From Actinomadura spongiicola (lineage in GTDB: Bacteria > Actinomycetota > Actinomycetes > Streptosporangiales > Streptosporangiaceae), in the NCBI RefSeq assembly GCF_003432485.1, contig NZ_QVNQ01000012.1, positions 62,001 to 126,000 on the forward strand: a DNA stretch of 64,000 bases, written 5' to 3'. Below the pieces are notes generated by a model. It made no database searches. It worked only from the letters and a program-made list of their open reading frames with translations, and was not told the origin of the DNA. Below are positions 42,118 to 51,041 of this stretch, in pieces. The first letter of the stretch is position 1. Every line of letters starts with the position of its first letter. The position numbers were made by a program, and so were the translations under genes.

Positions 42118-43290
42118 TCAGGTCGGGTCCAGGACGCGGAAGGCGATCCCCGCGTGGGTCAGCCGGTCGATGAGGGCGTCGCCCATCGCGGTGGCGGTCG
42201 TGACCTGACCCGCGGTGACGGGCAGTTCGTCGTGGACGAGGCACAGCGCCGACTCGGCGATCATCTTGGCGGTCTCGTCGTATCCGGGATCGCCGCCCGC
42301 CACCTCGGTGACGACGCGTTCGCCGCCGCCCTCCCCGGTGAACGTCACGCTGAACCAGTGCCGGGCGCGTCGTTCCTTGGACGGCCCGTCGCCCGGCCGG
42401 CGGAGCCCCAGCAGGAGCCGCCGGGTGGGCGGCAGCGCGGAGAGGGCGACCAGGGCGCCCGCGCCCGCCACGAGCCCGGCGGCGCGGTGGAGGCGCCTGA
42501 CGGCGAGGTAGTGGCCATAGGTGAAGTCCGGCCCGTAGCGCTCCAGCGCCGCCGCCGACCGGATCACCACCCGCGGGTCGAGGGTGGGCAAGGGCAGCGC
42601 CCGGCCGTCCCCGATACGGGTCTTCGGCGTAAGGCGCCGCGAGACGCGCGCCGTGCGCCCGGCGGGCCGCTCCTCGGGCCGTCGACGTCCGGCCCGTTGG
42701 GGGCGTGTCGCGTCCGCCAGGGCCCCGACCAGCGAGTGGAGGGTGCCGCCGGACGCGTCGGCGCGGACGCGCACGAACCCCTCGACGCGCAGCGGAACGT
42801 TCTCGGGGAGTCGCTTGACCGTGAAGTAGGCGCCGAGGTCGGCGGGGATCGCGTCGAACCCGCAGGCGTGCACGATCCGCGCGCCGCTGCGGACGGCCTC
42901 GTCGTGGTACTTGGCATACATCCGGTCGACGAACGCGGGCTCGCCGGTGAGGTCGACGTAGTCCGTCCCGGAACGCGCGCACGCCGCGACGAGCGGCTCG
43001 CCGTACCTTGCGTACGGGCCGACGGTCGAGATGACGACCCGCGCCGCGTCCGCGATCCGGGCGGTCGAGTCGGGGTCGGTGGCGTCGGCGTGCAGCAGCG
43101 GCAGGTCGGCGCACGCGGGATCGATCTCGGTGAGCCGGTCGCGGACGGCCGCCAGTTTGGCCTGGTTCCGTCCGGCGAGCGCCCAGCGCGTCCTGGAATC
43201 GGCATGCCCGGCGAGGTATTCGGCCGTGAGGCCACCGGTGAACCCGGTGGCGCCGAACAGCACGATGTCGTAAGCCCTGTCACCGGTCAC
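42118..43290 (-). CDS. saccharopine dehydrogenase-like reductase (trans-acting enoyl reductase family)
   Basis: 390 residues. N-terminal Rossmann NAD(P) site VLFGATGFTGGLTAEYLAG, a catalytic-domain signature CGFDAIPADLGAYF, and a hydrophobic/helical C-terminal region (RLHRAAGLVAGAGALVALSA) seen in the mycobacterial trans-acting enoyl reductase group. GTG at 43290 has GGGAGGG nearby. It may act on lipid or polyketide intermediates; no lipid cluster is adjacent, so the substrate is open. Convergent with the K+ channel gene. Confidence 0.85.
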   Translation of the reverse strand: MTGDRAYDIVLFGATGFTGGLTAEYLAGHADSRTRWALAGRNQAKLAAVRDRLTEIDPACADLPLLHADATDPDSTARIADAARVVISTVGPYARYGEPLVAACARSGTDYVDLTGEPAFVDRMYAKYHDEAVRSGARIVHACGFDAIPADLGAYFTVKRLPENVPLRVEGFVRVRADASGGTLHSLVGALADATRPQRAGRRRPEERPAGRTARVSRRLTPKTRIGDGRALPLPTLDPRVVIRSAAALERYGPDFTYGHYLAVRRLHRAAGLVAGAGALVALSALPPTRRLLLGLRRPGDGPSKERRARHWFSVTFTGEGGGERVVTEVAGGDPGYDETAKMIAESALCLVHDELPVTAGQVTTATAMGDALIDRLTHAGIAFRVLDPT

Positions 43291-43413
43291 GCACCCTCCC
43301 ACTGACTCCGAGTTCTCGATTCTGTCCTGTTCGCTCGGGGCGTGCTCGCCGACGCGGCGGTGTGGGCCACCGCACTCGTCTAGGGTTGCTCCGGTGTGGG
43401 GGGAGGTGGTGGC

Positions 43414-43590
43414 GTGACAGGGCTCGCCGTGGCGATGGACATCGTCGCCGTGGGCTTCTTCGCCTGGTTCGTGGCCCTGGTGACCCACGGCAGGACCGTG
43501 CCCGCCGACGAGGGGGGCCAGTCCGTGGCGATGCTCCTCATCGCCGCCAGCCTGGCCCTGCTGTCAGTGTCCCTCTGGAGCCTTCCCTGA
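43414..43590 (+). CDS. small two-helix membrane protein
   Basis: 58-residue product, GTG at 43414 with GGGGGAGG upstream. Two hydrophobic helices, LAVAMDIVAVGFFAWFVALV and MLLIAASLALLSVSLW, joined by a short polar loop. No family recognised. It is divergent from the reductase gene. It may be a real small membrane protein, because both helices are strong and the RBS is good. Confidence 0.6.
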   Translation: MTGLAVAMDIVAVGFFAWFVALVTHGRTVPADEGGQSVAMLLIAASLALLSVSLWSLP

Positions 43591-43714
43591 CGTCCGCGAA
43601 GGCATCGACGACCACCTCGGCCCCGTGACGATCCCTCGGCGACGCGGGCCCCGGGTCGAAGAGGGAAATGCCACGAATGCGTACATTGGACGACATGGAA
43701 ATGTGGGGGAAAAG

Positions 43715-44623
43715 GTGCTGAACCCTGAGGAGCTGTACGAGCTCGACACCGATCTGCCCGAGATGACGGGGCCGGTGCTCCTGCACAGCCTCGACGGCTT
43801 CGTGGACGCCGGTTCCACCGGCCAGCTCGTGCGGGAGCACCTTCTGGAGGCGCTGGAGCACCGCGTCATCGCCCGCTTCGACGTCGACGCGCTGATCGAC
43901 TACCGGGCGCGGCGCCCGCCGATGACCTTCGACCGTGATCACTGGGCGTCCTACGAGGCGCCGGAACTGGTGGTGCGGCTGCTGCGCGACGAGGTCGGAA
44001 GCCCGTTCCTGATGCTGTCCGGCCCGGAACCGGACCGGCTCTGGGAGGGGTTCACCGCGTCCGTCCTGCACCTGGTGAAGCGTCTGGACGTCGGGTTGGT
44101 CGTCGGGTTCCACGGCATTCCGATGGGCGTCCCGCACACCCGTCCGGTCGGCGTCACCACGCACGCCACCCGCCCCGAGCTGGTCACGCGGAACTCGTGG
44201 TTCGACAAGGTGCAGGTCCCCGGCAGCGCCGCCGGGCTGCTTGAGCTGCGGCTCGGGGAGGCGGGCCACGACGCGGTCGGGCTGGCCGTGCACGTGCCGC
44301 ACTACCTCGCGCAGTCGGCGTACCCGGCCGCCGCCGTCGCCGCGCTGGACGCCGTGGTCGCCGCGACCGGGCTGGTGCTGCCCGTCGAGCGGCTCCGGGA
44401 GGCCGCGACCGCGACCGACGCCGACATCGCCGAGCAGGTGGACGGCAACGACGAGGTGGAGAAGGTCGTCCGGGCCCTGGAACAGCAGTACGACGCGTTC
44501 GCCGGGGCCGCCGAGCGCGACAGCCTCCTCGCCGAATCGCAGGACATGCCCACCGCCGAGGAGCTCGGCGCCCAGTTCGAGCGGTTCCTCGCCGAGCAGG
44601 ACGGGCCGGACGCGCAGGGCTGA
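43715..44623 (+). CDS. PAC2 (proteasome assembly chaperone 2) family protein
   Basis: 302 residues with the PAC2 Rossmann-like fold: MTGPVLLHSLDGFVDAGS, LFLMLSGPEPD-like segment LMLSGPEPDRLWEGF and GIPMGVPHTRP. C-terminal tail is acidic and helical (VEKVVRALEQQYDAF). GTG at 43715 has GGGGGA just before it; an in-frame GTG at 43703 is another option. The actinobacterial members are linked to proteasome biology by homology only. Confidence 0.82.
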   Translation: MLNPEELYELDTDLPEMTGPVLLHSLDGFVDAGSTGQLVREHLLEALEHRVIARFDVDALIDYRARRPPMTFDRDHWASYEAPELVVRLLRDEVGSPFLMLSGPEPDRLWEGFTASVLHLVKRLDVGLVVGFHGIPMGVPHTRPVGVTTHATRPELVTRNSWFDKVQVPGSAAGLLELRLGEAGHDAVGLAVHVPHYLAQSAYPAAAVAALDAVVAATGLVLPVERLREAATATDADIAEQVDGNDEVEKVVRALEQQYDAFAGAAERDSLLAESQDMPTAEELGAQFERFLAEQDGPDAQG

Positions 44624-44689
44624 CACCCACTCCGCCGACATATCCCGCCCGTCGCTGGGTACGCGAGCCCGGAGAGGGGAGGCTCGCAC

Positions 44690-45109
44690 ATGGCCCAGAT
44701 GGTGAACGAAGTGATGACACCGGTGCCCGTGTCGGTGTCCCCGGACACGTCCCTGGTCCGGGTCGGGGACCTGATGCGGCAGCACGGGATCGGCGACGTC
44801 CTCGTCGTCCACGAGGGGCGGCTCCGCGGCCTGGTGACCGACCGCGACATCGTCGTCCGCGCCGTCGCCTTGGAGAAGGACCTGGGCGCGACGCCCGTCG
44901 CCGACATCTGCAGCACCAACATCGTCACGGTCGCGCCGGACGCGGACGCCGACGACGCCGTGCGGCTCATGCGGCGACACGCCGTCCGCCGCATCCCGGT
45001 CGTGGACGGCGACCGCCCGATCGGAATGGTCTCCATCGGAGACCTGGCCGTCCAGCGCGACGAACGCTCGGCCCTCGCCGACATCAGCGCGGAGCCGCCC
45101 AACACGTGA
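44690..45109 (+). CDS. tandem CBS-domain protein
   Basis: 139 residues made of two CBS motifs (about 8-62 and 73-127): VNEVMTPVPVSVSPDTSLVR, GLVTDRDIVVRAV and HAVRRIPVVDGDRPIGMVS. Such proteins bind adenosine nucleotides as a regulatory module. Stand-alone; partner unknown. ATG preceded by GGAGGC. Confidence 0.9.
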   Translation: MAQMVNEVMTPVPVSVSPDTSLVRVGDLMRQHGIGDVLVVHEGRLRGLVTDRDIVVRAVALEKDLGATPVADICSTNIVTVAPDADADDAVRLMRRHAVRRIPVVDGDRPIGMVSIGDLAVQRDERSALADISAEPPNT

Positions 45110-45128
45110 TCTGATTCAATCGACGTCT

Positions 45129-46298
45129 GTGCGCGACGTCATCGTGGTGGGCGCGGGTCCCGCGGGGTCCGCGGTCGCCTGTCATCTGGCCCGGTTCGGT
45201 CTGGACGTCCTCGTCCTGGAGAAGTCGTCGTTCCCGCGTGAGAAGGTCTGCGGGGACGGGTTGACGCCCGGCGCCGTCCAGGAACTCCGCAGGCTCGGCG
45301 TCGATGTGACCGGGCCGGGCTGGTTCCGCACCGGCGGCATCCGCTTCGTCGGCGGCGGTCACCGCCTCGACATCCCCTGGCCGGACGGTCACGGCCTCAC
45401 CCGCACCCGCGCCGACCTCGACGAGCTCCTCGCCCGCAACGCGGTCGCCGCCGGAGCCGACCTCCGGGAGAACACCAAGGTCACCGGGCCCCTCCGGGCG
45501 GACGGACGGATCACGGGCGTCCGCGCCGCCGACGGCGACCACCGGGCCCGCCTGGTCATCGCCGCCGACGGCGCCTCGTCGCGGCTCTGCGTCGCGCTCG
45601 GGCTCCGGCCCCGGCGCGACCGTCCCATCGGCATCGCGGGCCGCCGCTACTACCGCAGCCCCCGCCACGACGACGACCACCTCGAGATCTGGCTCGACCT
45701 GGCGCCCGCCGGTTACGGCTGGGTGTTCGGCATGGGGGACGGCACCTGCAACGTCGGGGTGGCGTTGCTGCGCAGCTCCCACCCCGACTATCACGGGCTC
45801 CTGTCCCGCTGGCTGGCCCGGCTGCCGCCGGAGTGGGGCCTCACCGAGGAGAACGCCGTCGGCTCCGTGCGCGGCGCCGCGCTTCCCATGGGCTTCAGCC
45901 GCGGACCCCACTATCTGCCCGGGCTCCTGCTCGTCGGCGACTCCGGGGGCATGGTCAACCCGTTCAGCGGCGAGGGCATCGCGTACGCGCTCGAAGCCGG
46001 CCGCCTCGCCGCCGAAGTGATCATGACCGCGTTCTCCTCGGCGTCGCCGGAACGGGTCCTGCGGACCTACCCGTCCGCCCTGAAACGCGCCAACGGCGGC
46101 CCGTTCACCCTCGGCCGGGCCGTCACCCGCGCCCTCGACGACCCGCGCCTCATGCGGCTCGCGACCCGCCACGGGCTGTCCCACCCGTCCCTCATGCGCC
46201 TCGCCCTCACGATGGTCGGCGGCCTCCCCGCGCCGGCGGCCCCGACCGCGGCCGACCGCCTCGCCGTCGCGCTGACCCGGATCACGCCCGCGTCCTAA
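45129..46298 (+). CDS. geranylgeranyl reductase family FAD-dependent oxidoreductase
   Basis: 389 residues. N-terminal FAD motif VIVVGAGPAGSAVACHLARF, then FPREKVCGDGLTPGAV, the family hallmark, then LVGDSGGMVNPFSGEGIAYA near the middle. These enzymes reduce isoprenoid double bonds, often in lipid or menaquinone side chains. GTG start just 19 bases after the CBS gene. No isoprenoid gene is nearby; substrate inferred from family only. Confidence 0.9.
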   Translation: MRDVIVVGAGPAGSAVACHLARFGLDVLVLEKSSFPREKVCGDGLTPGAVQELRRLGVDVTGPGWFRTGGIRFVGGGHRLDIPWPDGHGLTRTRADLDELLARNAVAAGADLRENTKVTGPLRADGRITGVRAADGDHRARLVIAADGASSRLCVALGLRPRRDRPIGIAGRRYYRSPRHDDDHLEIWLDLAPAGYGWVFGMGDGTCNVGVALLRSSHPDYHGLLSRWLARLPPEWGLTEENAVGSVRGAALPMGFSRGPHYLPGLLLVGDSGGMVNPFSGEGIAYALEAGRLAAEVIMTAFSSASPERVLRTYPSALKRANGGPFTLGRAVTRALDDPRLMRLATRHGLSHPSLMRLALTMVGGLPAPAAPTAADRLAVALTRITPAS

Positions 46299-46391
46299 CC
46301 TGTGCCGCGACAGACAAGGATCATTCGGACACAATCAAGATCCCGACCCGGCCGAGACGCTGGACTGGCACAAAGTTTGGGAGGACAGCAC

Positions 46392-46784
46392 ATGAGCGAG
46401 GCTTACGACATCATCAAGGCCCACTACGCGGCGTCGGACCGCGGTGACCTGGCCGGAATGATGGAGGCGTTCGGCGACGACATCGCGTGGACGGAGATGG
46501 CCGGGTTCCCCTACGCGGGCACCTACGTGGGCCTTGACGAGATCAAGTCCGGCGTGTTCGGGCGCCTCAACGCCGACTGGGAGGGCTTCCGCGCCGACCC
46601 CGACGAACTGGTCGACGGCGGCGACGGGACCGTCGTCGCGATCGGCCACTACTCGGGCACCTACCGGGCCACCGGAAAGCCCATGCGCGTACGGTTCGTC
46701 CACGTGTGGCGGGTGAAGGACGGCAAGGTGACGGGCTTCGAGCAGTTCACCGACACCCATCTCGTCCGCCAGGCCATGGCCTGA
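46392..46784 (+). CDS. SnoaL-like/NTF2-like protein
   Basis: 130-residue NTF2-fold protein: YDIIKAHYAASDRGDLAGMM and GFPYAGTYVGLDEIK, ending FVHVWRVKDGKVTGFEQFTDT. The cone-shaped pocket of this fold binds small organic substrates. GGGAGGA before the ATG. It heads a group with an AraC regulator and an aldehyde dehydrogenase, so a catabolic role is possible. Confidence 0.85.
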   Translation: MSEAYDIIKAHYAASDRGDLAGMMEAFGDDIAWTEMAGFPYAGTYVGLDEIKSGVFGRLNADWEGFRADPDELVDGGDGTVVAIGHYSGTYRATGKPMRVRFVHVWRVKDGKVTGFEQFTDTHLVRQAMA

Positions 46785-46892
46785 GACATGACGTCGATCT
46801 CCGTCCGGGCCGGGCTGCCACTAGCGCGATCCGGCCCGGACGGTGCACCATGTGTGCATCAGGGGAATGGGGCTTCATCTGGGGAAATGCGC

Positions 46893-47849
46893 ATGTCCAT
46901 GCTCATCCGCACGTCGGATCTTCCGGTCGCCGAACGGTTCGACTACTGGCGCAACTCGGTCACGGACATGTTCGTGCCGCTGCGCGCCGACACGACCCGT
47001 CCGGAACGGTTCGAAGGCCGCCTGCGCGGACGTGAGCTGGGCGCGCTCACGGTGGCCGACGTCGCGTCCACACCGAACATCGTGCGCCGTACCGGGGCGT
47101 TGATCTCCCAGTCGGACCCCGGACACTACAAGATCGGCGTGCAGCTCAACGGGTACTGCCTGCTCACTCAGGACGGGCGCGAGGCCGCGCTCGTCCCCGG
47201 CGACTTCACGATCTACGACACGACGCGCCCGTACACGCTCGCGTTCGATGACTCGTACCGGCAGCTGGTCCTGATGGTCCCGCGCCGCCTGCTGCACCTG
47301 CCCGAGGACGCCGTAGCCGGTCTCACCGCCACCCGGATCTCCGGCCGACAGGGCGTCGGGGCGCTGCTGTCCCCGTTCCTGCTCCAGCTCGCCCAACAAC
47401 TCGACGACCTGGACGATCACGGCAGCGTCCGGCTCGGCGACAACATCGTCGACCTTCTCGTCACCCTCCTCGCCGAACGCCTCGACATGAGCGCGCCGAC
47501 CGCCGACGCGCGCCGCCGCGCCCTGCTGCTGCGCGTCCGCGCCTACATCGAACGCCACCTGGACGACCCGGACCTGTCCCCGGACGACATCGCCGCCGCG
47601 CACTTCGTCTCGTCCCGCCACCTGTACAACCTGTTCCGCGAGGAGGGCACGACGGTCTCGGCGTGGATCAAGGAGCGCCGGCTGGAGCACTGCCGCCGCG
47701 ACCTGCGCGACCCGCTCCAGCTGCACCGTCCCGTCAGCGCCATCGCGGCCCGGTGGGGTTTCGTGGACGCGGCGCGCTTCAGCCGCGTGTTCAAGGCCGC
47801 CTACGGCGCCAGCCCCCGCGAGTACCGGGTGACGATTTCCGGCGAGTGA
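46893..47849 (+). CDS. AraC family transcriptional regulator with cupin-like sensor domain
   Basis: 318 residues. N-terminal AraC-binding-like domain (about 15-180: LPVAERFDYWRNSV, PGDFTIYDTTRPYTL). C-terminal double HTH about 215-310: LSPDDIAAAHFVSSRHLYNL then AAYGASPREYR. Three in-frame ATGs (46887, 46893, 46899); 46893 has GGGGA at eight bases and is preferred. The flanking NTF2-like and aldehyde dehydrogenase genes are the likely targets. Confidence 0.9.
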   Translation: MSMLIRTSDLPVAERFDYWRNSVTDMFVPLRADTTRPERFEGRLRGRELGALTVADVASTPNIVRRTGALISQSDPGHYKIGVQLNGYCLLTQDGREAALVPGDFTIYDTTRPYTLAFDDSYRQLVLMVPRRLLHLPEDAVAGLTATRISGRQGVGALLSPFLLQLAQQLDDLDDHGSVRLGDNIVDLLVTLLAERLDMSAPTADARRRALLLRVRAYIERHLDDPDLSPDDIAAAHFVSSRHLYNLFREEGTTVSAWIKERRLEHCRRDLRDPLQLHRPVSAIAARWGFVDAARFSRVFKAAYGASPREYRVTISGE

Positions 47850-47947
47850 TCGTTACCGATCCAGTCAAATCTCGTACACCCACAGACAAGACCCGGACGC
47901 CGTCTCCGGCCGAGACTGGGGCCGAACCTGCGAGGGAGGTCCCCCCC

Positions 47948-49393
47948 ATGAACACTCGGCTCTACATCAACGGCGAGTGGGCCGCGGCCGCGGACGGTGC
48001 CGAGTTCACCACGTCCGACCCGGCCACCGGAGCCGTCCTGGCGTCCTGCGCGGAGGCCGGACCCAAGGACGTGGAGAACGCCGTCGACGCGGCACGGGCC
48101 GCGCTGCACGACCCGGCGTGGGCCAGGATGGCGCCGAACGCCCGCGCCCGCCTCCTCTGGCGCGTCGCCGACCTGATCGAGACGCACCAGGCCGACCTCG
48201 CCGAACTGGAGACCCGCGACCAGGGCCAGCCGCTCGGCGTCGCGCAGGCGGTCAGCGTCAACGGCGCCGCCGAGCACTTCCGCTACTTCGCGGGCTGGGT
48301 CACCAAACTCGAAGGCGCGGTCTCTCCCGTCTCGTTCCCGGACACCCTGCACTACGTCCGCCGCGAACCCGTCGGCGTCTGCGCGCTGATCACCCCGTGG
48401 AACTTCCCCCTCATGATCGCCGCGTGGAAGCTCGCCCCGGCGCTCGCCTGCGGGAACACCGTCATCATCAAGCCCGCCGAGCAGACGCCGCTCACCACCG
48501 TCCGGCTGATCGAGCTGTGCGCCGAGGCGGGCTTCCCGCCCGGCGTGGTCAACCTCCTCACCGGCGGACCCGACGTCGGCCGCGCCCTGGTCGCGCACCC
48601 CGACGTCGACAAGGTCTCCTTCACCGGCTCCAGCTCCGTCGGACGCGAGATCGTCAAGGCCTCCACGGGCAACCTCAAGCGCGTCACCCTCGAACTCGGC
48701 GGAAAGGCCCCGAGCGTCATCGCCCGCGACGCCGACATCGACAAGGCCGTCGCCGGCAACCTCCAGGGCGCCCTCCTCAACAGCGGCCAGGTATGCGCCG
48801 CCTACGCGCGCCTCTACGTCGACCGCCGCCGTGCCGACGAGTTCACCGAGAAACTCGCCGCGGCCGCCTCCACGCTCCGCCTCGGCCCCGGCCTCGACCC
48901 CGAGACCCAGATCGGCCCCCTCGTGTCCCTCGAACAACTCGACCGGGTCGACTCCCTCGTCAAGACCGGCACCGAACAGGGCGCCGAACTCGTCACCGGC
49001 GGGCAACGCGCCGACGGCCCCCTGGCCAACGGCTACTTCTACAGCCCCACCGTCTTCGGCGGCGTCACCGACGACATGACCATCGCCCGCGAGGAGATCT
49101 TCGGCCCCGTCCTCCCGGTCCTCGCCTACGACGACCCCGAGGAACTCGCCGTCCGCGCCAACGACACCGACTACGGGCTCGCCGCGTCCGTGTGGACCCG
49201 CGACCTGTCCACCGCGCACCGCCTCGCCGCCGACATCCGCGCCGGCGCCATCTTCATCAACATGCTGCCCATCCCCGACGCCGCCGCCCCCTGGGGCGGC
49301 TACAAGTCCAGCGGCTGGGGCCGCGAGATGGGCCCCTACGCCCTCGACGCCTACACCGAGGTCAAGGGCGTCTGGGTCCACCTGGACACCTGA
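47948..49393 (+). CDS. NAD(P)-dependent aldehyde dehydrogenase
   Basis: 481-residue aldehyde dehydrogenase superfamily enzyme oxidising an aldehyde to its acid. Catalytic Glu249 in TLELGGKAP and nucleophile Cys283 in NSGQVCAAY are intact; the cofactor site includes ITPWNFPLMIAAWKLAPALA and FTGSSSVGRE. ATG preceded by GAGGGAGGT. Follows the AraC regulator by 98 bases. Substrate not evident. Confidence 0.93.
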   Translation: MNTRLYINGEWAAAADGAEFTTSDPATGAVLASCAEAGPKDVENAVDAARAALHDPAWARMAPNARARLLWRVADLIETHQADLAELETRDQGQPLGVAQAVSVNGAAEHFRYFAGWVTKLEGAVSPVSFPDTLHYVRREPVGVCALITPWNFPLMIAAWKLAPALACGNTVIIKPAEQTPLTTVRLIELCAEAGFPPGVVNLLTGGPDVGRALVAHPDVDKVSFTGSSSVGREIVKASTGNLKRVTLELGGKAPSVIARDADIDKAVAGNLQGALLNSGQVCAAYARLYVDRRRADEFTEKLAAAASTLRLGPGLDPETQIGPLVSLEQLDRVDSLVKTGTEQGAELVTGGQRADGPLANGYFYSPTVFGGVTDDMTIAREEIFGPVLPVLAYDDPEELAVRANDTDYGLAASVWTRDLSTAHRLAADIRAGAIFINMLPIPDAAAPWGGYKSSGWGREMGPYALDAYTEVKGVWVHLDT

Positions 49394-49415
49394 CCCCACA
49401 ACCCCACGCGGAGAC

Positions 49416-49440
49416 CCGGTTCGCCACCCCGGCGAACCGG
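49416..49440 (+). terminator. terminator-like hairpin after aldehyde dehydrogenase
   Basis: Perfect 10-bp stem CCGGTTCGCC / GGCGAACCGG with an ACCCC loop, 22 bases beyond the stop. Confidence 0.65.
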
Positions 49441-49502
49441 CCCTCCGCCGATATCCACTTCGCCCCCACACCCCCGAACCGGGTACGCTTTCCCGGCGAC
49501 AC

Positions 49503-49577
49503 GGGCGCGTAGCTCAGGGGTAGAGCACTCGCCTTACAAGCGAGGAGCCGGCGGTTCGAAACCGCCCGCGCCCACCA
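49503..49577 (+). tRNA. tRNA-Val (anticodon TAC)
   Basis: Full cloverleaf: acceptor GGGCGCG / CGCGCCC, D arm GCTC...GAGC, anticodon stem CTCGC / GCGAG with loop CTTACAA (anticodon at 49535-49537), T arm GGCGG TTCGAAA CCGCC, discriminator A and an encoded CCA (49575-49577). It follows the aldehyde dehydrogenase terminator and has its own terminator. A partial copy of its 3' half occurs at 50516-50558, marking it as an integration site. Confidence 0.97.
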
Positions 49578-49584
49578 GCGCAAA

Positions 49585-49614
49585 GACCCCGTTTCCGATC
49601 AGGGAAACGGGGTC
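49585..49614 (+). terminator. terminator after tRNA-Val
   Basis: 12-bp stem GACCCCGTTTCC / GGAAACGGGGTC with a six-base loop, eight bases after the CCA end. Confidence 0.8.
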
Positions 49615-49849
49615 CGCGCAGCCCGGCCGTCCCATGCTGTAGATCATCGCGGCCCGCACACTGTCATGGTCCTCTATCACCGGCGGCGGCGCTTGGGGCT
49701 GCGGCGTGGTCCTGTGCCTGGCCGCCCGGAGCGTGCGGCGTGGGCGCCGGTCACCGTACGGCCGCGCCGGGCCGCGCATCCTGCGCCCGCCGCCCGGTTC
49801 GCCAGGCGCCGGCGGTCACGGGTCCGCGCCGCCGCCGTACGCTCACCCC

Positions 49850-50149
49850 ATGTCCGTTCAGAGGCCTGGCCTCCCTCCAGAGATGAAAAACGCACTCCAA
49901 GGACTGCGCCGAGTGCGAGCAGGACGCCCCGACGACTCAGCCGATCCCCTCAGCCTCGCGAACTGGCACGAAGACATGGCCCGCGTCTTTGACGAGCTGG
50001 CCCAGCATCTTCTGTTCGAATCAGACCGGGTACAAGCCGCTGCCGCAGCCACCAAGGCCCGTGAACAAGCCGCCCGACTCCGTTCCACGGGTACAGACGG
50101 TGCCTCCGGCGGGGCCTTTGACTCTGGGAAGCCGAGGGCGCGCCCGTGA
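49850..50149 (+). CDS. small hypothetical protein in island
   Basis: 99 residues, predicted from an ATG at 49850. Helical, with SLANWHEDMARVFDELAQHL and then an Ala-rich helix, ending in a Gly/Ala/Arg-rich tail. No membrane segment or known motif. Longer upstream frames are low-complexity. It sits between the tRNA gene and its partial copy, so it is cargo of the small inner segment. Coding status is likely but unproven; the RBS is poor. Confidence 0.55.
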   Translation: MSVQRPGLPPEMKNALQGLRRVRAGRPDDSADPLSLANWHEDMARVFDELAQHLLFESDRVQAAAAATKAREQAARLRSTGTDGASGGAFDSGKPRARP

Positions 50150-50171
50150 CGGTTGTTGGTGGCTTGAGGAT

Positions 50172-50301
50172 GCCTGAGCTTCCCGTCTGTCGTCCCGATC
50201 GGGGATCTACCAGACAGGGACCAGAGGGGTGAAGGTCGTTCGTCCGGTGGGGCGCTCCATCTTCACCCCTGACCTTGGCCCGGCAGATGGAAAGCTCAGG
50301 C
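50172..50301. repeat. large imperfect inverted repeat with nested hairpins (structured RNA candidate)
   Basis: Arms 50172-50192 and 50281-50301 pair over 21 positions with 18 Watson-Crick pairs, two G-U and one mismatch. Inside are the palindrome CCCGATCGGG (50194-50203) and the 10-bp stem AGGGGTGAAG (50225-50234) with CTTCACCCCT (50261-50270). The arrangement resembles a folded RNA or the terminal repeats of a tiny mobile element. No gene lies within. Confidence 0.5.
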
Positions 50302-50515
50302 GGGGAGCGGTGTGTGCCCACGCGGGAGGACGGTCCCGTGCCATTCGCGCACCACTTGGGAGGCGGGAGTTGTGAGGCGCGGCAGCTCAGGGCCTTGATC
50401 AGCCTGCGTGACCAAGCCGCATGCCCGCGCCCTTAGGCTGTGGCGCAGACTGCATGCCGTCCCAGACGAGCGGCCAAGGCCCAGGTCAACGCCGCTCAGC
50501 AGATGATCGCGGCTC

Positions 50516-50558
50516 CTTACCAACGAGGGGCCGGCGGTTCGAAACCGCCCGCGCCCAC
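50516..50558 (+). repeat. att-like partial duplication of the tRNA-Val 3' half
   Basis: From the anticodon region onward it resembles the tRNA gene, and 50531-50558 is identical over 28 bases to 49548-49575 (variable-loop end, T arm, acceptor 3' strand). Further upstream GCTCAG and CTTAC also align, with one extra base in between. This is the signature left by site-specific integration into a tRNA gene, or a decayed tRNA copy. Confidence 0.75.
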
Positions 50559-50705
50559 GCGGCGGCAGGGCCATGATGCGCAACAGCGGATCATGGCCCT
50601 TACAGTGTTAGTGCCGGACTGGTGGTCAGCCCTCTCGGTTCGGTGCCATGACCCAAGGTGCCCAAGAGGTTGATGCAGTAGCAAGCCAACGAGGTTTCCG
50701 CTCCA

Positions 50706-50966
50706 GGGCGTTCGAAGATCGTCTAGGAGCGGTACCGTTGGTGGGCGGCCGAGGGCACCCTTGAAGCGATCTTATTGCACGTCCATGACGACTCGGTCGG
50801 CCGTATCCACTGAACCGTCAGTGTCGACCCTTTCGTGCGCACGAACCAGCCCACCGCCGTGGCCGCACAGGGAAACGCCCGCCGCGGAGCACTCGGTGGC
50901 CGACGACCGGTCTTCAAATCGACCCTCTACAAGCGCCGCAATGTGATCGAATGGTGCATCGGCTGA
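50706..50966 (+). pseudogene. IS5-family transposase relic with in-frame stops
   Basis: Translation from about 50706 gives KIV, a stop (TAG at 50724), ERYRWWAAEGTLEAILLHVHD, DSVGRIH, a stop (TGA at 50811), TVSVDPFVRTNQPTAVAA, and after a jump GGRRPVFKSTLYKRRNVIEWC, then TGA at 50964. The order and wording match IS5-type transposases (RRWAADGT, VDSTxVRAHQHAA, RPPxFDxxxYKxRNxVER), with two nonsense changes and a missing middle of roughly a hundred codons. No flanking IS ends seen. Confidence 0.75.
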
Positions 50967-51041
50967 CTTAAAAGGGCGGATGATCGCCCTCCGGTCCGGC
51001 AAGCTTGCCCGCAGCCATCCGGCGGCGACCGTCTTGGTCGC

